From Panacagrimonas sp. (lineage in GTDB: Bacteria; Pseudomonadota; Gammaproteobacteria; Nevskiales; Nevskiaceae), in assembly GCF_020697055.1 (NCBI RefSeq), contig NZ_JAJFBP010000018.1, forward strand, positions 104,730 through 168,729: a stretch of DNA of 64,000 bases, given 5' to 3'. The notes under the pieces were generated by a model. That model saw only the letters and a list, made by a program, of their open reading frames with translations, ran no database searches and was not told where the DNA came from. Position numbers and translations under genes: made by a program. This document shows, piece by piece, positions 43,392-52,972 of the stretch (positions within the stretch are counted from its first letter, which is position 1; the number at the start of each line of letters is the position of its first letter).

Positions 43392-44171
43392 TCAGCCGCG
43401 GCCCGGCACGCCGAGCCCCGGCCAGATCACGCGGTCGGCCTCGATCTCGCCCACGAACCAGTCGTGGTAGCCGCGCGCCAGGATCCATTCGATGCGGTCG
43501 CCGCGCCAGAAGATGCGGCGCCGTTCGATGTCGCGGTCACCGCGGGTGCCCTTCAGATAGGCGCGCGTGCGGGCCAGATCCGCGGCGCAGATCGGCAGCG
43601 CGCGCATGCGCTCGAGCCAGGCCGTCAGCCGCGGAAAACGCGCGGCATCGATCGGCGCCTTCAGCGGCCCGACCGACACCAGGTGCGGGAACAACGCGAG
43701 GTCGGCCACCGAGAGTTCGCCGCAGACGAATCCGAAATCGCCGATCTGCGCTTCGAGCGCCGCGTAGATCTGCTCGAGGTCGCGTCGCGCCGCATCGAGC
43801 AGGCCCTCGGGCATGACATCGGGCCGCTCCGCCCAGGTCCAGTACGAGATGTCGATGCAGATCGGATCGATCGTGGAATCGGCGCAGCGCTCCCAGGCGC
43901 GCGCCTTGACGTAGGCGACGTCCGACGCCGGATACACCGGCTGCTGCGGGAACACGCGCTCGAGGTAGGCGACGATGTCGGCGGAGTTCACGACGAGCAC
44001 GCCGTCGTGCAGCAGCGCCGGCACCTCCACGCGACCGTTCACGCGTTGCAGTTCGTCGTGCGTCGACCTGCGCAGGCCGTCGACCACCTCGTGCGCCAGC
44101 CCCTTGTGTTCGAGCACCATCCGCACCTTGCGGGCAAACGGACTGAAGGCGTTGTCGTAGAGACGGATCAT
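43392..44171 (-). CDS. Glutathione S-transferase family protein
   Basis: A 259-residue GST. The N-terminal thioredoxin-like domain begins MIRLYDNAFSPFARKVRMVL with the Ser-Pro-Phe-Ala region at the active site, then the cis-Pro motif EVPALLHDG and the NSADIVAYLE glutathione contact. The all-helical C-terminal domain contains ELSVADLALFPHL. About 40 extra residues at the C terminus are rich in Trp and Arg (IFWRGDRIEWILARGYHDWF), an unusual extension. It is convergent with the MerR gene. Role unknown. Confidence 0.87.
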   Translation of the reverse strand: MIRLYDNAFSPFARKVRMVLEHKGLAHEVVDGLRRSTHDELQRVNGRVEVPALLHDGVLVVNSADIVAYLERVFPQQPVYPASDVAYVKARAWERCADSTIDPICIDISYWTWAERPDVMPEGLLDAARRDLEQIYAALEAQIGDFGFVCGELSVADLALFPHLVSVGPLKAPIDAARFPRLTAWLERMRALPICAADLARTRAYLKGTRGDRDIERRRIFWRGDRIEWILARGYHDWFVGEIEADRVIWPGLGVPGRG

Positions 44172-44236
44172 GGCGGGCTCCCGGTGCGTCGCGGCGCTCG
44201 ATCGTAGTCGCTGCGACCCCGACGCGGATCGCCCGA

Positions 44237-47200
44237 CTAGACCGCCACCAGCGGCCGTAGGCGGGCCGCATGGCCGCCCGCGCCGATGCGCTCGTAACCG
44301 ACCTGCGCTCGTCGCAACAGCACCCGGCGCGCCGCCGCATCGTCGCAACGCCGCGCTTCCAGTTCGTCGAGGCGCGGCGTCGCGCCGTCGGCCTGCATCA
44401 TCCCGATCAGTTCGCGGGCGCGCGCAAACCCCTCGCGCGCGGTGGCCTGGTCCAGCACGGTGCCTGGGAGCTCGAGCCGTGCGAGCCACGCACGTAGTTC
44501 CCACAATCGCGCGCCCGAGGTCTGCGCGCTGGCCACCGCGGCCTGCGCGTGTCGCGACGCCTCGTCGAATCGTCCCAGCCCGGTGCAGGCTTCCGCGGTC
44601 ACGGCCAGGTGATGCGCCTCGAACTGGAACGCGCCGCCGCCGTGGTGGATCAGCGGCAGCGCCTCGGACAGCGGTTCGAGCGCCTCGGCATGTCGTCCGA
44701 GCAGGATCAGCGCCTGTCCCATCGCACGCAGCGCCAACGCCTTGAAGTACGGGCTGCCGAACGACTCGGCCTGTTCGAGCGCCAGGCGCGCCTGTTCGTG
44801 CACGCCGGTTGCGTCGCCGGTGAACCATCCCATCTCGACGTGCAGGCCGTGCATCCAGCTCGCGCTGCGCCCGTCGCGCTCGGCGAACGCGATCGCCGTG
44901 TCCAGGTCCTCGCGTGCACGCAGCAGTTCGCCGTTCCAGGCGAGCTGGATCGAGACGAACGCGCGCGACAGCGTGGTGTCGGAACGGATCGGACCGCGCA
45001 GCCACTCGTCGCCGGTGGCCCAGTTGGCCAGCTCCAGGCCTTCGCGCAGGCGTCCGATCGAGCCGAACGACAGCAGGATGGCGAGCCGGAAGCGGCTGGC
45101 CAGGTCGGCGCGCATCGCATCGGGGCAACCGCGCACGCCGGCCTCGACGTACTCGGCGGCGCGGTCGGCGTGCCCGCGCTGCAGCTGCGCGTTGCCATAG
45201 GAGATCGACAGCTCGGCCGCGCACGCGGGGTCGCCGCATTCCTCGGCGAGCTGGCGCGCCTCTGCGTAGGCGCGATCGACGGTCACGGGATCGATCGTGA
45301 TCAGCTGCGACAGGCGCACCAGACCGGCACGCGCGCTGATGCGCAGGCTGCGGATCTCGGGCGAAAACGGCGCGCGATCGAGGTTGTCGACCGCGGCGTG
45401 GAACTGCTCGGCGGTGATCTTGGCGTCGCGCGTGGCGAACCACAGCGCGGCGTGGAGATTCCATCGCCCGGCCTTGGCCCACTCGCCCGCCCGCGCCCAG
45501 TGCTCGGCGATGCTGCGCGCGGTGGCCTGCACCGGCTGATCGCCGCAGGACTGCTCCAGCGCCGCGGCCAGGCGCGCGTGCATCGCGGCGCGGCTCGATT
45601 CGAGCTGCGCGTCGTACGCCACTTCACGAACCAGCGTCTGCGCGAAGCGTCGCTGCACGCCGTCGCGCCGCAGGAAGCCGGCGCGTTCGAGCGCATCGAG
45701 CGCGGGCCCCGGAACCGGGTCGTCGTCGTTGAGCAGCGCGAGCAGCTGGTCGTCGAACGTCGCGCCGACCACCGATGCCGCCTGCAGCCAGCGCTTGTGT
45801 CCCGCGGGCAGGCGATCGATGCGCGCGGCGATCAGCGCGTGCACCGTGTCGGGAATCGGCAGCGTCACGACCGGCCGCAGCAACCGATACCGGCCCTGGG
45901 CTCCTTCGAGATGGCCGGTCTCGGCCAGCGCAACGACCGCTTCCTCGACGAAATAGGGATTGCCGCCCGCACGTTCAGCGATGCGTGCATCGAGTCCCGC
46001 CACGCTCGGGTCGGGTCCGAGCAGGGCGCCGGCCAGGCGCGTGAGCGCCGCCTTCGACAGCGCGCCCAGGTTCAGCGACTCGTCGGCGGCGGGCAGACCG
46101 TCCGGCGCGGCCTCGCTGCGCCAGCTCAGCACCAGCAACGTCGGCGTGCCGGTGACCGCGGAGACCAGATGCTGCGTGAACTCCATCGTCACCGGGTCCA
46201 GGTGCTGCAGGTCCTCGAACAGCAGGATCTGCGGCGCGTCCGACTTGGGAAGGTAGTGCGCGAGCATCCGCATCATCGGTTCGCGCAGCTGTGCGGCGAG
46301 CGATTCGTTGAGCTCACCCGGCAGTCCGACGCCCGAGAACTCCATCGCGAATGCCAGCGCGCCCGGCCGCGCGCGCACCGCCTCGGGGATGTCGGCCTCG
46401 ATGCACGCGCGCACCTGCTCGCGCGTCGCCGTCGGCCCCTCGCAGCCGATCCGCGACAGGTACAGCGCGCGCGGTGCCGCCATCGGGGCATGCCGCGTGA
46501 ACGGCGAGGCTGCCGCGCGATGCACGCGCACGCCGCGCTGCGCCGCCGCCGCCGCGAGGAATTCGTGGCACAGGCGCGACTTGCCGATTCCCGCCGGCCC
46601 GACGATCGAGACCACGCGGCCGCGTCCACCGACCGCCTCGGCGAGCAGCGTCTGCAGGCGCGCCAGCTCGGCCTCGCGCCCGAAGAAGAACGACGCGCCG
46701 TCGGCGAGCCGGCGTTCGAGCCGCGTCTCGTGCGTGCCGCGGCCTTCGAGCGCGAACACCTCCACCGGCCGTTCCACGCCGTTGACGCGCGTAGCGCCCA
46801 GACTGCGCATCGAGAACGGCCCTTCGGCCTGGATCGCGGTGGCGCGCGACAGGTAGACCTGGCCGGGCTCGCAGATCTGCTCGAGTCGTGCGGCCAGGTG
46901 CACCGTGGCGCCCTGCGCGGTGTAGTCCATCCGCAGGTCGTCGCCGATGCGGCCGACCACCACCTCGCCGGTGTTCAGGCCGATGCGCAGCGTGAGGTTC
47001 AGTCCGCGCTCGAGGCGCAGCGCGTCGGCGAACCCGCGCACCGCGGCCTGCATGTCCAGCGCCGCGTGACAGGCGCGTTCGGCATGATCTTCGTGCGCCA
47101 CCGGCGCGCCGAACAGCGCCATCACGCCGTCGCCGGTGTACTGGTTGATCGTGCCTTCGTAGCGATGCACCGCGGTGGCGAGCAGGCCGAAGAATCGATC

Positions 47201-47464
47201 CAGGACACCGTGCCAGGCTTCGGCACCGGCCTGCTCGGCCAATCGCGTGGAACCCTTGATGTCGGCGAACAGCACCGTCACGCGCTTGCGCTCGCCGATC
47301 ATCGCGGAGCGATCCTTCAATACCCGCTCCACCAGGTGCCGCGGCGTGTAGCCCGCGGACCGCGGCGCGTCGACGGCCGGCGCGTCCGACAAGCGCGTTC
47401 CGCACTGGTTGCAGAAGCGCGAACCGTCGGGATTGTCGGCCGCGCAGGCGGGACAGGCGATCAT
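44237..47464 (-). CDS. Class III adenylate/guanylate cyclase - AAA ATPase - TPR protein
   Basis: A 1075-residue multidomain protein. It starts with a CxxC-x10-CxxC zinc ribbon (Cys4, 7, 18, 21), followed by a class III cyclase domain (RVTVLFADIKGSTRLAEQ with the metal Asp, then NQYTGDGVMALFGAP). Next is an ATPase domain (P-loop GPAGIGKSRL, then LLFEDLQHLDP) and a long helical TPR-like tail to the end. The same architecture is frequent in Proteobacteria and Actinobacteria and is thought to couple ligand- or partner-sensing to cAMP output, usually without proof. The ATG at 47464 keeps the zinc ribbon at the N terminus. It is divergent from the PanE-like gene. Confidence 0.92.
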   Translation of the reverse strand: MIACPACAADNPDGSRFCNQCGTRLSDAPAVDAPRSAGYTPRHLVERVLKDRSAMIGERKRVTVLFADIKGSTRLAEQAGAEAWHGVLDRFFGLLATAVHRYEGTINQYTGDGVMALFGAPVAHEDHAERACHAALDMQAAVRGFADALRLERGLNLTLRIGLNTGEVVVGRIGDDLRMDYTAQGATVHLAARLEQICEPGQVYLSRATAIQAEGPFSMRSLGATRVNGVERPVEVFALEGRGTHETRLERRLADGASFFFGREAELARLQTLLAEAVGGRGRVVSIVGPAGIGKSRLCHEFLAAAAAQRGVRVHRAAASPFTRHAPMAAPRALYLSRIGCEGPTATREQVRACIEADIPEAVRARPGALAFAMEFSGVGLPGELNESLAAQLREPMMRMLAHYLPKSDAPQILLFEDLQHLDPVTMEFTQHLVSAVTGTPTLLVLSWRSEAAPDGLPAADESLNLGALSKAALTRLAGALLGPDPSVAGLDARIAERAGGNPYFVEEAVVALAETGHLEGAQGRYRLLRPVVTLPIPDTVHALIAARIDRLPAGHKRWLQAASVVGATFDDQLLALLNDDDPVPGPALDALERAGFLRRDGVQRRFAQTLVREVAYDAQLESSRAAMHARLAAALEQSCGDQPVQATARSIAEHWARAGEWAKAGRWNLHAALWFATRDAKITAEQFHAAVDNLDRAPFSPEIRSLRISARAGLVRLSQLITIDPVTVDRAYAEARQLAEECGDPACAAELSISYGNAQLQRGHADRAAEYVEAGVRGCPDAMRADLASRFRLAILLSFGSIGRLREGLELANWATGDEWLRGPIRSDTTLSRAFVSIQLAWNGELLRAREDLDTAIAFAERDGRSASWMHGLHVEMGWFTGDATGVHEQARLALEQAESFGSPYFKALALRAMGQALILLGRHAEALEPLSEALPLIHHGGGAFQFEAHHLAVTAEACTGLGRFDEASRHAQAAVASAQTSGARLWELRAWLARLELPGTVLDQATAREGFARARELIGMMQADGATPRLDELEARRCDDAAARRVLLRRAQVGYERIGAGGHAARLRPLVAV

Positions 47465-47535
47465 GCCCGCATCATAGGGTCGATCGCCGCGATCGAACGA
47501 CGGTCCGCAGACCCTGGGCAACGGGAGACCCGCAC

Positions 47536-48519
47536 ATGATCCTGATCGTCGGCGCCGGCGCCGTCGGCACCATCCTGGCAACGCATCTGGCGGCCGCCGG
47601 GCGTGACGTGGGCCTGTACGCGCGCCCCAAGGACGTGGCGCGTTTCGGCGGCATCGGACAGGTGCGCACCGACTTTCCGGATGGACGTCGTCCTGCGCTG
47701 ACGGGGCCGCGTCCGAAGCTGGTGACCACGCTCGATCTGGCCGGCGTCGAAGCGCTGGTGATCGGCGTGAAATATCCCGATCTCGAGCCGCTGCTCGCGC
47801 AGCTGCCGGATCCGGTTCCGCCCGGCTGCACGCTGGTCTCCACGCTCAACGGCGTTGCGCCGCTGCGCGTGCTGCGCGCCGCGCGCCCCGCGGCGCGCGT
47901 GGTGCCGATGAGCGTGATGATGAACGGACAGCTGCTGGGTCCGCTGCACGCGCGCCTGGCGACGCGCGCCGAGATCGTGCTCGGCGATCCGGATCCGTCG
48001 CTCGTGGCGCGTTTTCAGGGCACCGGCATCCTCGTGAAGGTCGCGCACGGAGAGGAGGCGGTCTGGGGAAAGCTGCTGATCAACCTCGCCAACGCGATCT
48101 GCGCGCTCACGCGAACGACGTTCAAGGACCTGTTCCTCGATCGCGACCTGCGGCGCGTCTACGTCGCGGTGCTCGAGGAGACCACCGGTGCGCTCGACGC
48201 CGCACGCATCCGCTGGAAGATGCCGCTGGTGCTGCCCTACGGCGCGTACCGCTGGGCCCTGCTGCACGGCGGTCCGCTGCCCTGGTGGTTCGCCAAGTAC
48301 CGCAACGGCGTTCGCGAAGGGGCCTATCCGTCGATGGTCGCGGACGTCGAGAACGGCCGCCTCACCGAGGTCGAGCAGCTCAATGGCGAGGTGGTGCGCC
48401 TGGGTCGCGAGACCGGGTTTCCGACGCCCGCCAATGCGACGCTCGTCGACCTGATCGGTGCGGGCCGCACGCCGCCGAAATTGGCGCCCGCACAGCTTCG
48501 CGCCCGCATCGGCTGCTGA
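47536..48519 (+). CDS. PanE/ApbA-family ketopantoate reductase-like protein
   Basis: A 327-residue oxidoreductase with an N-terminal Rossmann domain (ILIVGAGAVGTILATHLAAA) and a helical C-terminal domain including AVWGKLLINLANAICALTR, where the catalytic Lys of ketopantoate reductases is expected, and a later RPHHP-like region reading EGAYPSMVADVENGRLTEVE. It may be the true 2-dehydropantoate 2-reductase of CoA synthesis or a paralogue; no pan genes are adjacent. It is followed 52 bp later by selO. Confidence 0.82.
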   Translation: MILIVGAGAVGTILATHLAAAGRDVGLYARPKDVARFGGIGQVRTDFPDGRRPALTGPRPKLVTTLDLAGVEALVIGVKYPDLEPLLAQLPDPVPPGCTLVSTLNGVAPLRVLRAARPAARVVPMSVMMNGQLLGPLHARLATRAEIVLGDPDPSLVARFQGTGILVKVAHGEEAVWGKLLINLANAICALTRTTFKDLFLDRDLRRVYVAVLEETTGALDAARIRWKMPLVLPYGAYRWALLHGGPLPWWFAKYRNGVREGAYPSMVADVENGRLTEVEQLNGEVVRLGRETGFPTPANATLVDLIGAGRTPPKLAPAQLRARIGC

Positions 48520-48571
48520 CCGCGGCCACGCGCGACTGCCCCCGGGCACGTTCGTGGCTCAGAATCACGCC

Positions 48572-49915
48572 ATGAGCGCCTCTTCTCTGCAAAACCTCGA
48601 CTGGGTCGACCACCTCGCCCGCCTTCCGGCCGCGTACTACTCCAAGGTGATGCCGGAGCCGCTGTCGGCGCCGCGCATGGCGCATTTCAACGCACCGCTT
48701 GCCGCGCGCATCGGCCTGCCGGCGAACGCGGCGAACGATCCGGACGTGCTGGCGTTGATGGCGGGCAACGCGGTGCGGCCGGGCGTCGATCCGCTGGCCA
48801 CGGTCTACGCCGGTCACCAGTTCGGCACGTTCGTGCCGCAACTGGGCGACGGCCGCGCGATGTGGCTGGGCCAGATCCGCAACGCGGACGGCGAGCTGTT
48901 CGAACTGCAGCTCAAGGGCGCGGGGCACACGCCCTACTCGCGCTTCGCCGACGGCCGCGCGGTGCTGCGCTCCATCGGCCACTTCGAGTTCTTCTACTAC
49001 CAGCAGCGCCACGACATGCTCGCGCCGCTGGCCGATCACCTGATCTCGCTGCACTTCCCGCAGTTCGCGGATCGAGCGCCGCAGGATCGCTACGCCGCGT
49101 GGCTCGGCGAGGTGGTCGAGCGCACCGCACGGCTGATCGCGCAGTGGCAGGGCGTGGGCTTCTGCCACGGCGTGATGAACACCGACAACATGTCGACGCT
49201 GGGCCTGACGATCGACTACGGCCCGTACGGCTTCCTCGACGGATTCCAGAGCGGCCACATCTGCAACCATTCCGACGAAGCCGGTCGCTACGCCTACGAC
49301 CAGCAGCCGCGCATCGGCTACTGGAACAGCGCCAAGCTGCTGCAGGCGACGCTGCCGCTGCTGCACGAGGAACCCGAAAAAGCCGTCGAGATCGCGCAGG
49401 CGATCCTGGCGCGCTATCCCGACGCGTATGCCGATGCGGCCCTCGGCGGATGGCGCGGCAAGCTCGGGCTGCAGCAGGCACGCGAGGGTGATCGCGATCT
49501 GGCCAACCTGTTCCTCAACATCCTCGATCGCGGGCGCAACGACTTCACGCGCTGCTTCCGCGGTCTTGCGGCCGTGCGGTCGGACGCCGGCGCGCCGCCA
49601 CCCGCCGTCCGCGACGAGATCACCGATGTGGCCGCGTTCGACGCATGGCTGGTCAGCTATCGCGAGCGCCTGCGCAGCGAAACCAGCGACGATGCGGCGC
49701 GCGCCGCGCGGATGAATGCGGTCAATCCCAAGTACGTGCTGCGCAACCACCTGGTGCAGACCGCCATCGAGCAGGCCGAACACGGCATCGATGGCGAGGT
49801 CGCGCGGCTGTTCGACATCCTGCAGCGGCCGTTCGACGAGCAGCCCGAAAACGAGGCCTACGCAGCGCAGCCGCCGGCGTGGGCGCAGGAAATCAGCGTC
49901 AGCTGCTCTTCGTGA
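48572..49915 (+). CDS. selO: SelO family pseudokinase (protein AMPylase), internally truncated
   Basis: A 447-residue SelO/YdiU homologue; typical members have about 480-520 residues. The nucleotide loop GHQFGTFVPQLGDGRA, the lysine of ELQLKGAG (Lys115) and the NTDN and DYGPYGFLD metal region are intact, and the C terminus ends VSCSS as usual. However, after GRAVLRS (ending at residue 134) the sequence jumps to IGHFEFFYY. The roughly 51-residue block found in other members at this point (the REFLASEAM helix, the PTTRAL strand and the Arg-rich VAPSFVRF segment) is missing, in frame, at 48973/48974. The block should carry the kinase-type helix-C Glu and ATP-contacting Arg. AMPylase activity is therefore doubtful. 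Confidence 0.85.
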   Translation: MSASSLQNLDWVDHLARLPAAYYSKVMPEPLSAPRMAHFNAPLAARIGLPANAANDPDVLALMAGNAVRPGVDPLATVYAGHQFGTFVPQLGDGRAMWLGQIRNADGELFELQLKGAGHTPYSRFADGRAVLRSIGHFEFFYYQQRHDMLAPLADHLISLHFPQFADRAPQDRYAAWLGEVVERTARLIAQWQGVGFCHGVMNTDNMSTLGLTIDYGPYGFLDGFQSGHICNHSDEAGRYAYDQQPRIGYWNSAKLLQATLPLLHEEPEKAVEIAQAILARYPDAYADAALGGWRGKLGLQQAREGDRDLANLFLNILDRGRNDFTRCFRGLAAVRSDAGAPPPAVRDEITDVAAFDAWLVSYRERLRSETSDDAARAARMNAVNPKYVLRNHLVQTAIEQAEHGIDGEVARLFDILQRPFDEQPENEAYAAQPPAWAQEISVSCSS

Positions 49916-49919
49916 TGGT

Positions 49920-51272
49920 TCAGGGCGCCGCGGCGACCGGCTCGGCCACCTTGGGCGCGACGAACGCCTGATCGGGCCCGAAGAAGCTGCGCAGGCCGCC
50001 CGCCGGATCCGGCAGGTTCAGCAGTTCTTCGTACGAGCGCAGTTCGTAGGTCTGGCGCTGCGTGGCGACCACCGCCGGGTCGTCCGCGCGCACCACGCGC
50101 GTCACCTCGTGCGTGCCGCTGCGCAGGCGCACCGCGATCGGGCCCGATGGCGCGCCATCCTTCTGCGGGATCAGGATCGTTTCGGGCGCGTCCTCGCGAC
50201 GCTGCAGCGCCGACACGGGGAACACGAAGTGTGCGCCGCCGGACGCATGGATCGTGTCGTGCACCAGCGGGTTGCCCTGCTCGTCGAGCGTGACGCGCCA
50301 GATCAATCCGTCGAGCGCGCCGCCGCTGCCATCGTCCTTGGACGAGGGCACCTGCGCGGAGAACCAGACGAAGTACGAGATCTGCAGCAGGCTGCGTCCG
50401 CCAAAACGCGTCAATCCCGTCAGGTAGTACACCACCGGCTTGCTCGGATCGACGCCCGGTCCCTGCAGCGTCTGCACGGCCAAGGCGGGACGATCGTGGT
50501 CGCCGCCGGTTTCGATCCACAAAGCCGGTGCGTGCGTGTGCGCCAGGTGCACGATCTCCGACCACACCAGGCCCACGCGGCCGAGCAGGTCGCGCGGCTT
50601 GTCACGCAGGTCGATGGTGCCCTCGGGATATTCCGGGTTCGGATTGGCCTGCGCCGCCCAGACCTTCAGCTCATTGGGTGCCGGCGGCGGTGCGAGCGGC
50701 GCCTCGAACTGCTTTTCGATGTCGCGACGAAACTCGCCCAGTCCGCTTTCGAGGAACGGCACGGCGATCGGATACAGGCCGAGCACGCGCTGCGTGGTCG
50801 AGTAGTCGTCCGGGTACTTCACCGCTTCGATCATCTTGTCGCGGAACGCGGCGTCATCGAGTTCCCAGGTGCGCAGCCATCCGCCGCAGGCGCGCATGTC
50901 GAGCAACACCGTCGAGGCCTGCTCTTCGCCGAGCTTGAGATTGCGCAGCTCCACCTCGCGCGCCTCGTCTTCCTGCGCGCGCAGGTAGCCCACCCATTCC
51001 CAGAACGCGTCGAGATTGGGCAGTTCGTGCGCGAACGAGGCGGTGTAGCGGTCCGCGCGCAGATACGGGAATCCCGGAATGCGGTGATAGCCCGCATCGC
51101 GCACGCCCGCCGCGTCGATCCGCTCGTCGACCTGGGCGTAGAGCGCGATGCACTTCTCGCCGTCGGGTGTTTCCGGACGCTGCGCGACCGACATCGTCGA
51201 GCAGCCCGTCGTCAGCGCGCACGCGGCCAGACACCACAACAGGGGGTTGGCGGGAATCCGGGCACGCGTCAT
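49920..51272 (-). CDS. Lipoprotein of unknown function
   Basis: A 450-residue protein with a lipoprotein signal (MTRARIPANPLLWCLAACAL then TTGC, lipobox Cys24 region), so probably tethered to the periplasmic face of the inner or outer membrane. Recognisable segments include TRFGGRSLLQISYFVWFSAQ and HASGGAHFVFPVSALQ, but no domain is known to me. The ATG at 51272 fits the signal peptide better than the one at 51305. It is convergent with selO, 4 bp apart. Homologues should exist in related genera. Confidence 0.6.
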   Translation of the reverse strand: MTRARIPANPLLWCLAACALTTGCSTMSVAQRPETPDGEKCIALYAQVDERIDAAGVRDAGYHRIPGFPYLRADRYTASFAHELPNLDAFWEWVGYLRAQEDEAREVELRNLKLGEEQASTVLLDMRACGGWLRTWELDDAAFRDKMIEAVKYPDDYSTTQRVLGLYPIAVPFLESGLGEFRRDIEKQFEAPLAPPPAPNELKVWAAQANPNPEYPEGTIDLRDKPRDLLGRVGLVWSEIVHLAHTHAPALWIETGGDHDRPALAVQTLQGPGVDPSKPVVYYLTGLTRFGGRSLLQISYFVWFSAQVPSSKDDGSGGALDGLIWRVTLDEQGNPLVHDTIHASGGAHFVFPVSALQRREDAPETILIPQKDGAPSGPIAVRLRSGTHEVTRVVRADDPAVVATQRQTYELRSYEELLNLPDPAGGLRSFFGPDQAFVAPKVAEPVAAAP

Positions 51273-51362
51273 TCGACTATCTCCGGCTAGCGTCAAATCG
51301 AGCAAAGCAGAGTCGTCGCCGGCGCGTCTATGCGGGCAAGCGCTATTCGGGGCGCTCGCCCA

Positions 51363-52361
51363 TCAGGTGTCGAACACGTCCGCGACCAGTTCGTAGGAAC
51401 GCAGTCGCGACTCGTGATTCCAGGTGTTGGTGACGATCATCAGTTCGTCGGCGTCGGATTCGTTGCGCATCGCCTCGAGACCCGCGCGAACCTGCGCCGG
51501 CGTTCCGACCACCGCGGGCCCGCGCATGCGCTGCACCGCCAGGCGTTCGGCCTCGGTCCACGGATAGGCCTTGGCCTCTTCGGGGCTGGGCAGGGGCAGG
51601 TGCTCGCCGCGCGACATGCGCAGCCACACCAGTTCCATGCTCATCGCCATGTCCTGAGCCTCGGCCTCGGTCGGCGCGCAGATCACACCGACCGCGACGA
51701 TGGCGTGCGGACGCGGGAACTGATCCGAGGCATCGAACGAGGACTTGTACGCCGCCACCGCCGGCGCCGCGGGCTCCGGACTGAAATGGCTGGCAAACGC
51801 GTAACCGAATCCCGATGCGCCGGCCGCAGCGGCGCTGGCGCCGCTCGAACCCAGGATCCACACCGGCGGCAGCCGCACGTCGTCGGGCATCACGCGCACC
51901 TTGGCCAACGGATGACCGGGTGAAAAGCGCGCCTGCGACAGGAACAGCAGCTCGGACATCAGCGGCGAGAACTGCTCGCCGTTGAACGCGCGAAGTGCGC
52001 GGCTCGAGCCCGCCTCGGATCCCGGCGCGCGCCCGATGCCCAGGTCGATACGGCCCGGATGCAGCGCCGCGAGCGTGTGGAAAGCCTCCGCCACGCGCAG
52101 CGGCGCGTGATTGGGCAGCATGATCCCGCCAGATCCGACACGGATGCGCGTCGTCGCCGACGCGATGTGCCCGATCAGCACTTCCGGCGCGCTGCTGGCG
52201 ACGCTGGGCATGCTGTGATGCTCGGCGAACCAGTAGCGCACGTAGCCGCGACGCTCGGCGATGCGCGCGAGATCGACGGTGCGTCGCGCCGCGAACGACG
52301 GCGGCGTGCCCTCGGGAACGGGCGCGAGATCGAGGACCGAAAGCGGGATCGGGCTTGCCAT
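51363..52361 (-). CDS. LLM class flavin-dependent oxidoreductase
   Basis: A 332-residue bacterial luciferase-like monooxygenase with the pattern [15 protein letters not shown], then [20 protein letters not shown], then [20 protein letters not shown] and [12 protein letters not shown]. These match the MsnO8/YhbW-type group. It uses reduced FMN (F420 less likely in this lineage). Substrate unknown. Its start overlaps the DUF1993 stop by one base (TGATG), indicating coupling. Confidence 0.88.
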   Translation of the reverse strand: MASPIPLSVLDLAPVPEGTPPSFAARRTVDLARIAERRGYVRYWFAEHHSMPSVASSAPEVLIGHIASATTRIRVGSGGIMLPNHAPLRVAEAFHTLAALHPGRIDLGIGRAPGSEAGSSRALRAFNGEQFSPLMSELLFLSQARFSPGHPLAKVRVMPDDVRLPPVWILGSSGASAAAAGASGFGYAFASHFSPEPAAPAVAAYKSSFDASDQFPRPHAIVAVGVICAPTEAEAQDMAMSMELVWLRMSRGEHLPLPSPEEAKAYPWTEAERLAVQRMRGPAVVGTPAQVRAGLEAMRNESDADELMIVTNTWNHESRLRSYELVADVFDT

Positions 52362-52870
52362 CAGCCGGGCTTCCCGAGGAAGTCCATCTTGCCGATCTCG
52401 ACGCCGTTGTGGCGCAGGATGTTGTAGGCGGTGGTGCAGTGGAAATACACGTTGGGCAGCACGAAGCCCTGCACGTAGCCCAGGCCCTGGAAGTTCAGAT
52501 CGCCACGCGGCGTCTTGATCGTGACCGGCTTGCTCTCGGTACCGTCGATCTGTGCCGCGCCGATACCACGCACGAACGCGAGCGTGCGATCGATGCGCGA
52601 TTCGAGATCCGCGAAGCTCTGCTCGTTGTCCTCGAACCTGGGCGCCTCGAGGCCCGTCAGGCGCGCCACGCAGCCCTTGGCCATGTCGCAGGCGACCTGC
52701 ACCTGGAACGTCAGGGGGCGCATGTCGGGAAACAGGCGGTACTGGATCAGCGCCGCCGGTTCGATCTTGCGCGACTCGCAGTGCGAGGCCGCCTTGGACA
52801 GCAGGTGACGCAGGTTTTCCAGCGCGCGCACGACAGGCGGGATCGCGAGCTGATACATGCCGATGGACAT
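52361..52870 (-). CDS. DUF1993 domain-containing protein
   Basis: A 169-residue helical-bundle protein of the DinB-like DUF1993 group: [20 protein letters not shown], then [20 protein letters not shown] and [20 protein letters not shown]. No function is established. It is translationally coupled to the luciferase-like monooxygenase gene and divergent from the esterase gene. Confidence 0.85.
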   Translation of the reverse strand: MSIGMYQLAIPPVVRALENLRHLLSKAASHCESRKIEPAALIQYRLFPDMRPLTFQVQVACDMAKGCVARLTGLEAPRFEDNEQSFADLESRIDRTLAFVRGIGAAQIDGTESKPVTIKTPRGDLNFQGLGYVQGFVLPNVYFHCTTAYNILRHNGVEIGKMDFLGKPG

Positions 52871-52972
52871 GGGAATGCTCCGTTGCGGGGGAGATGCGAG
52901 CACCGATTCTAACCGTGCGCCATCCGCGCACCCGCTTGGCAACGGTGGCGTGCCTGTGCGCACACTTCCGGC

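Noticed and set aside
44549..47539. 996-codon plus-strand frame opposite the cyclase gene
   Set aside because: Shadow of the cyclase gene; Arg/Gln/His-rich, no motifs.
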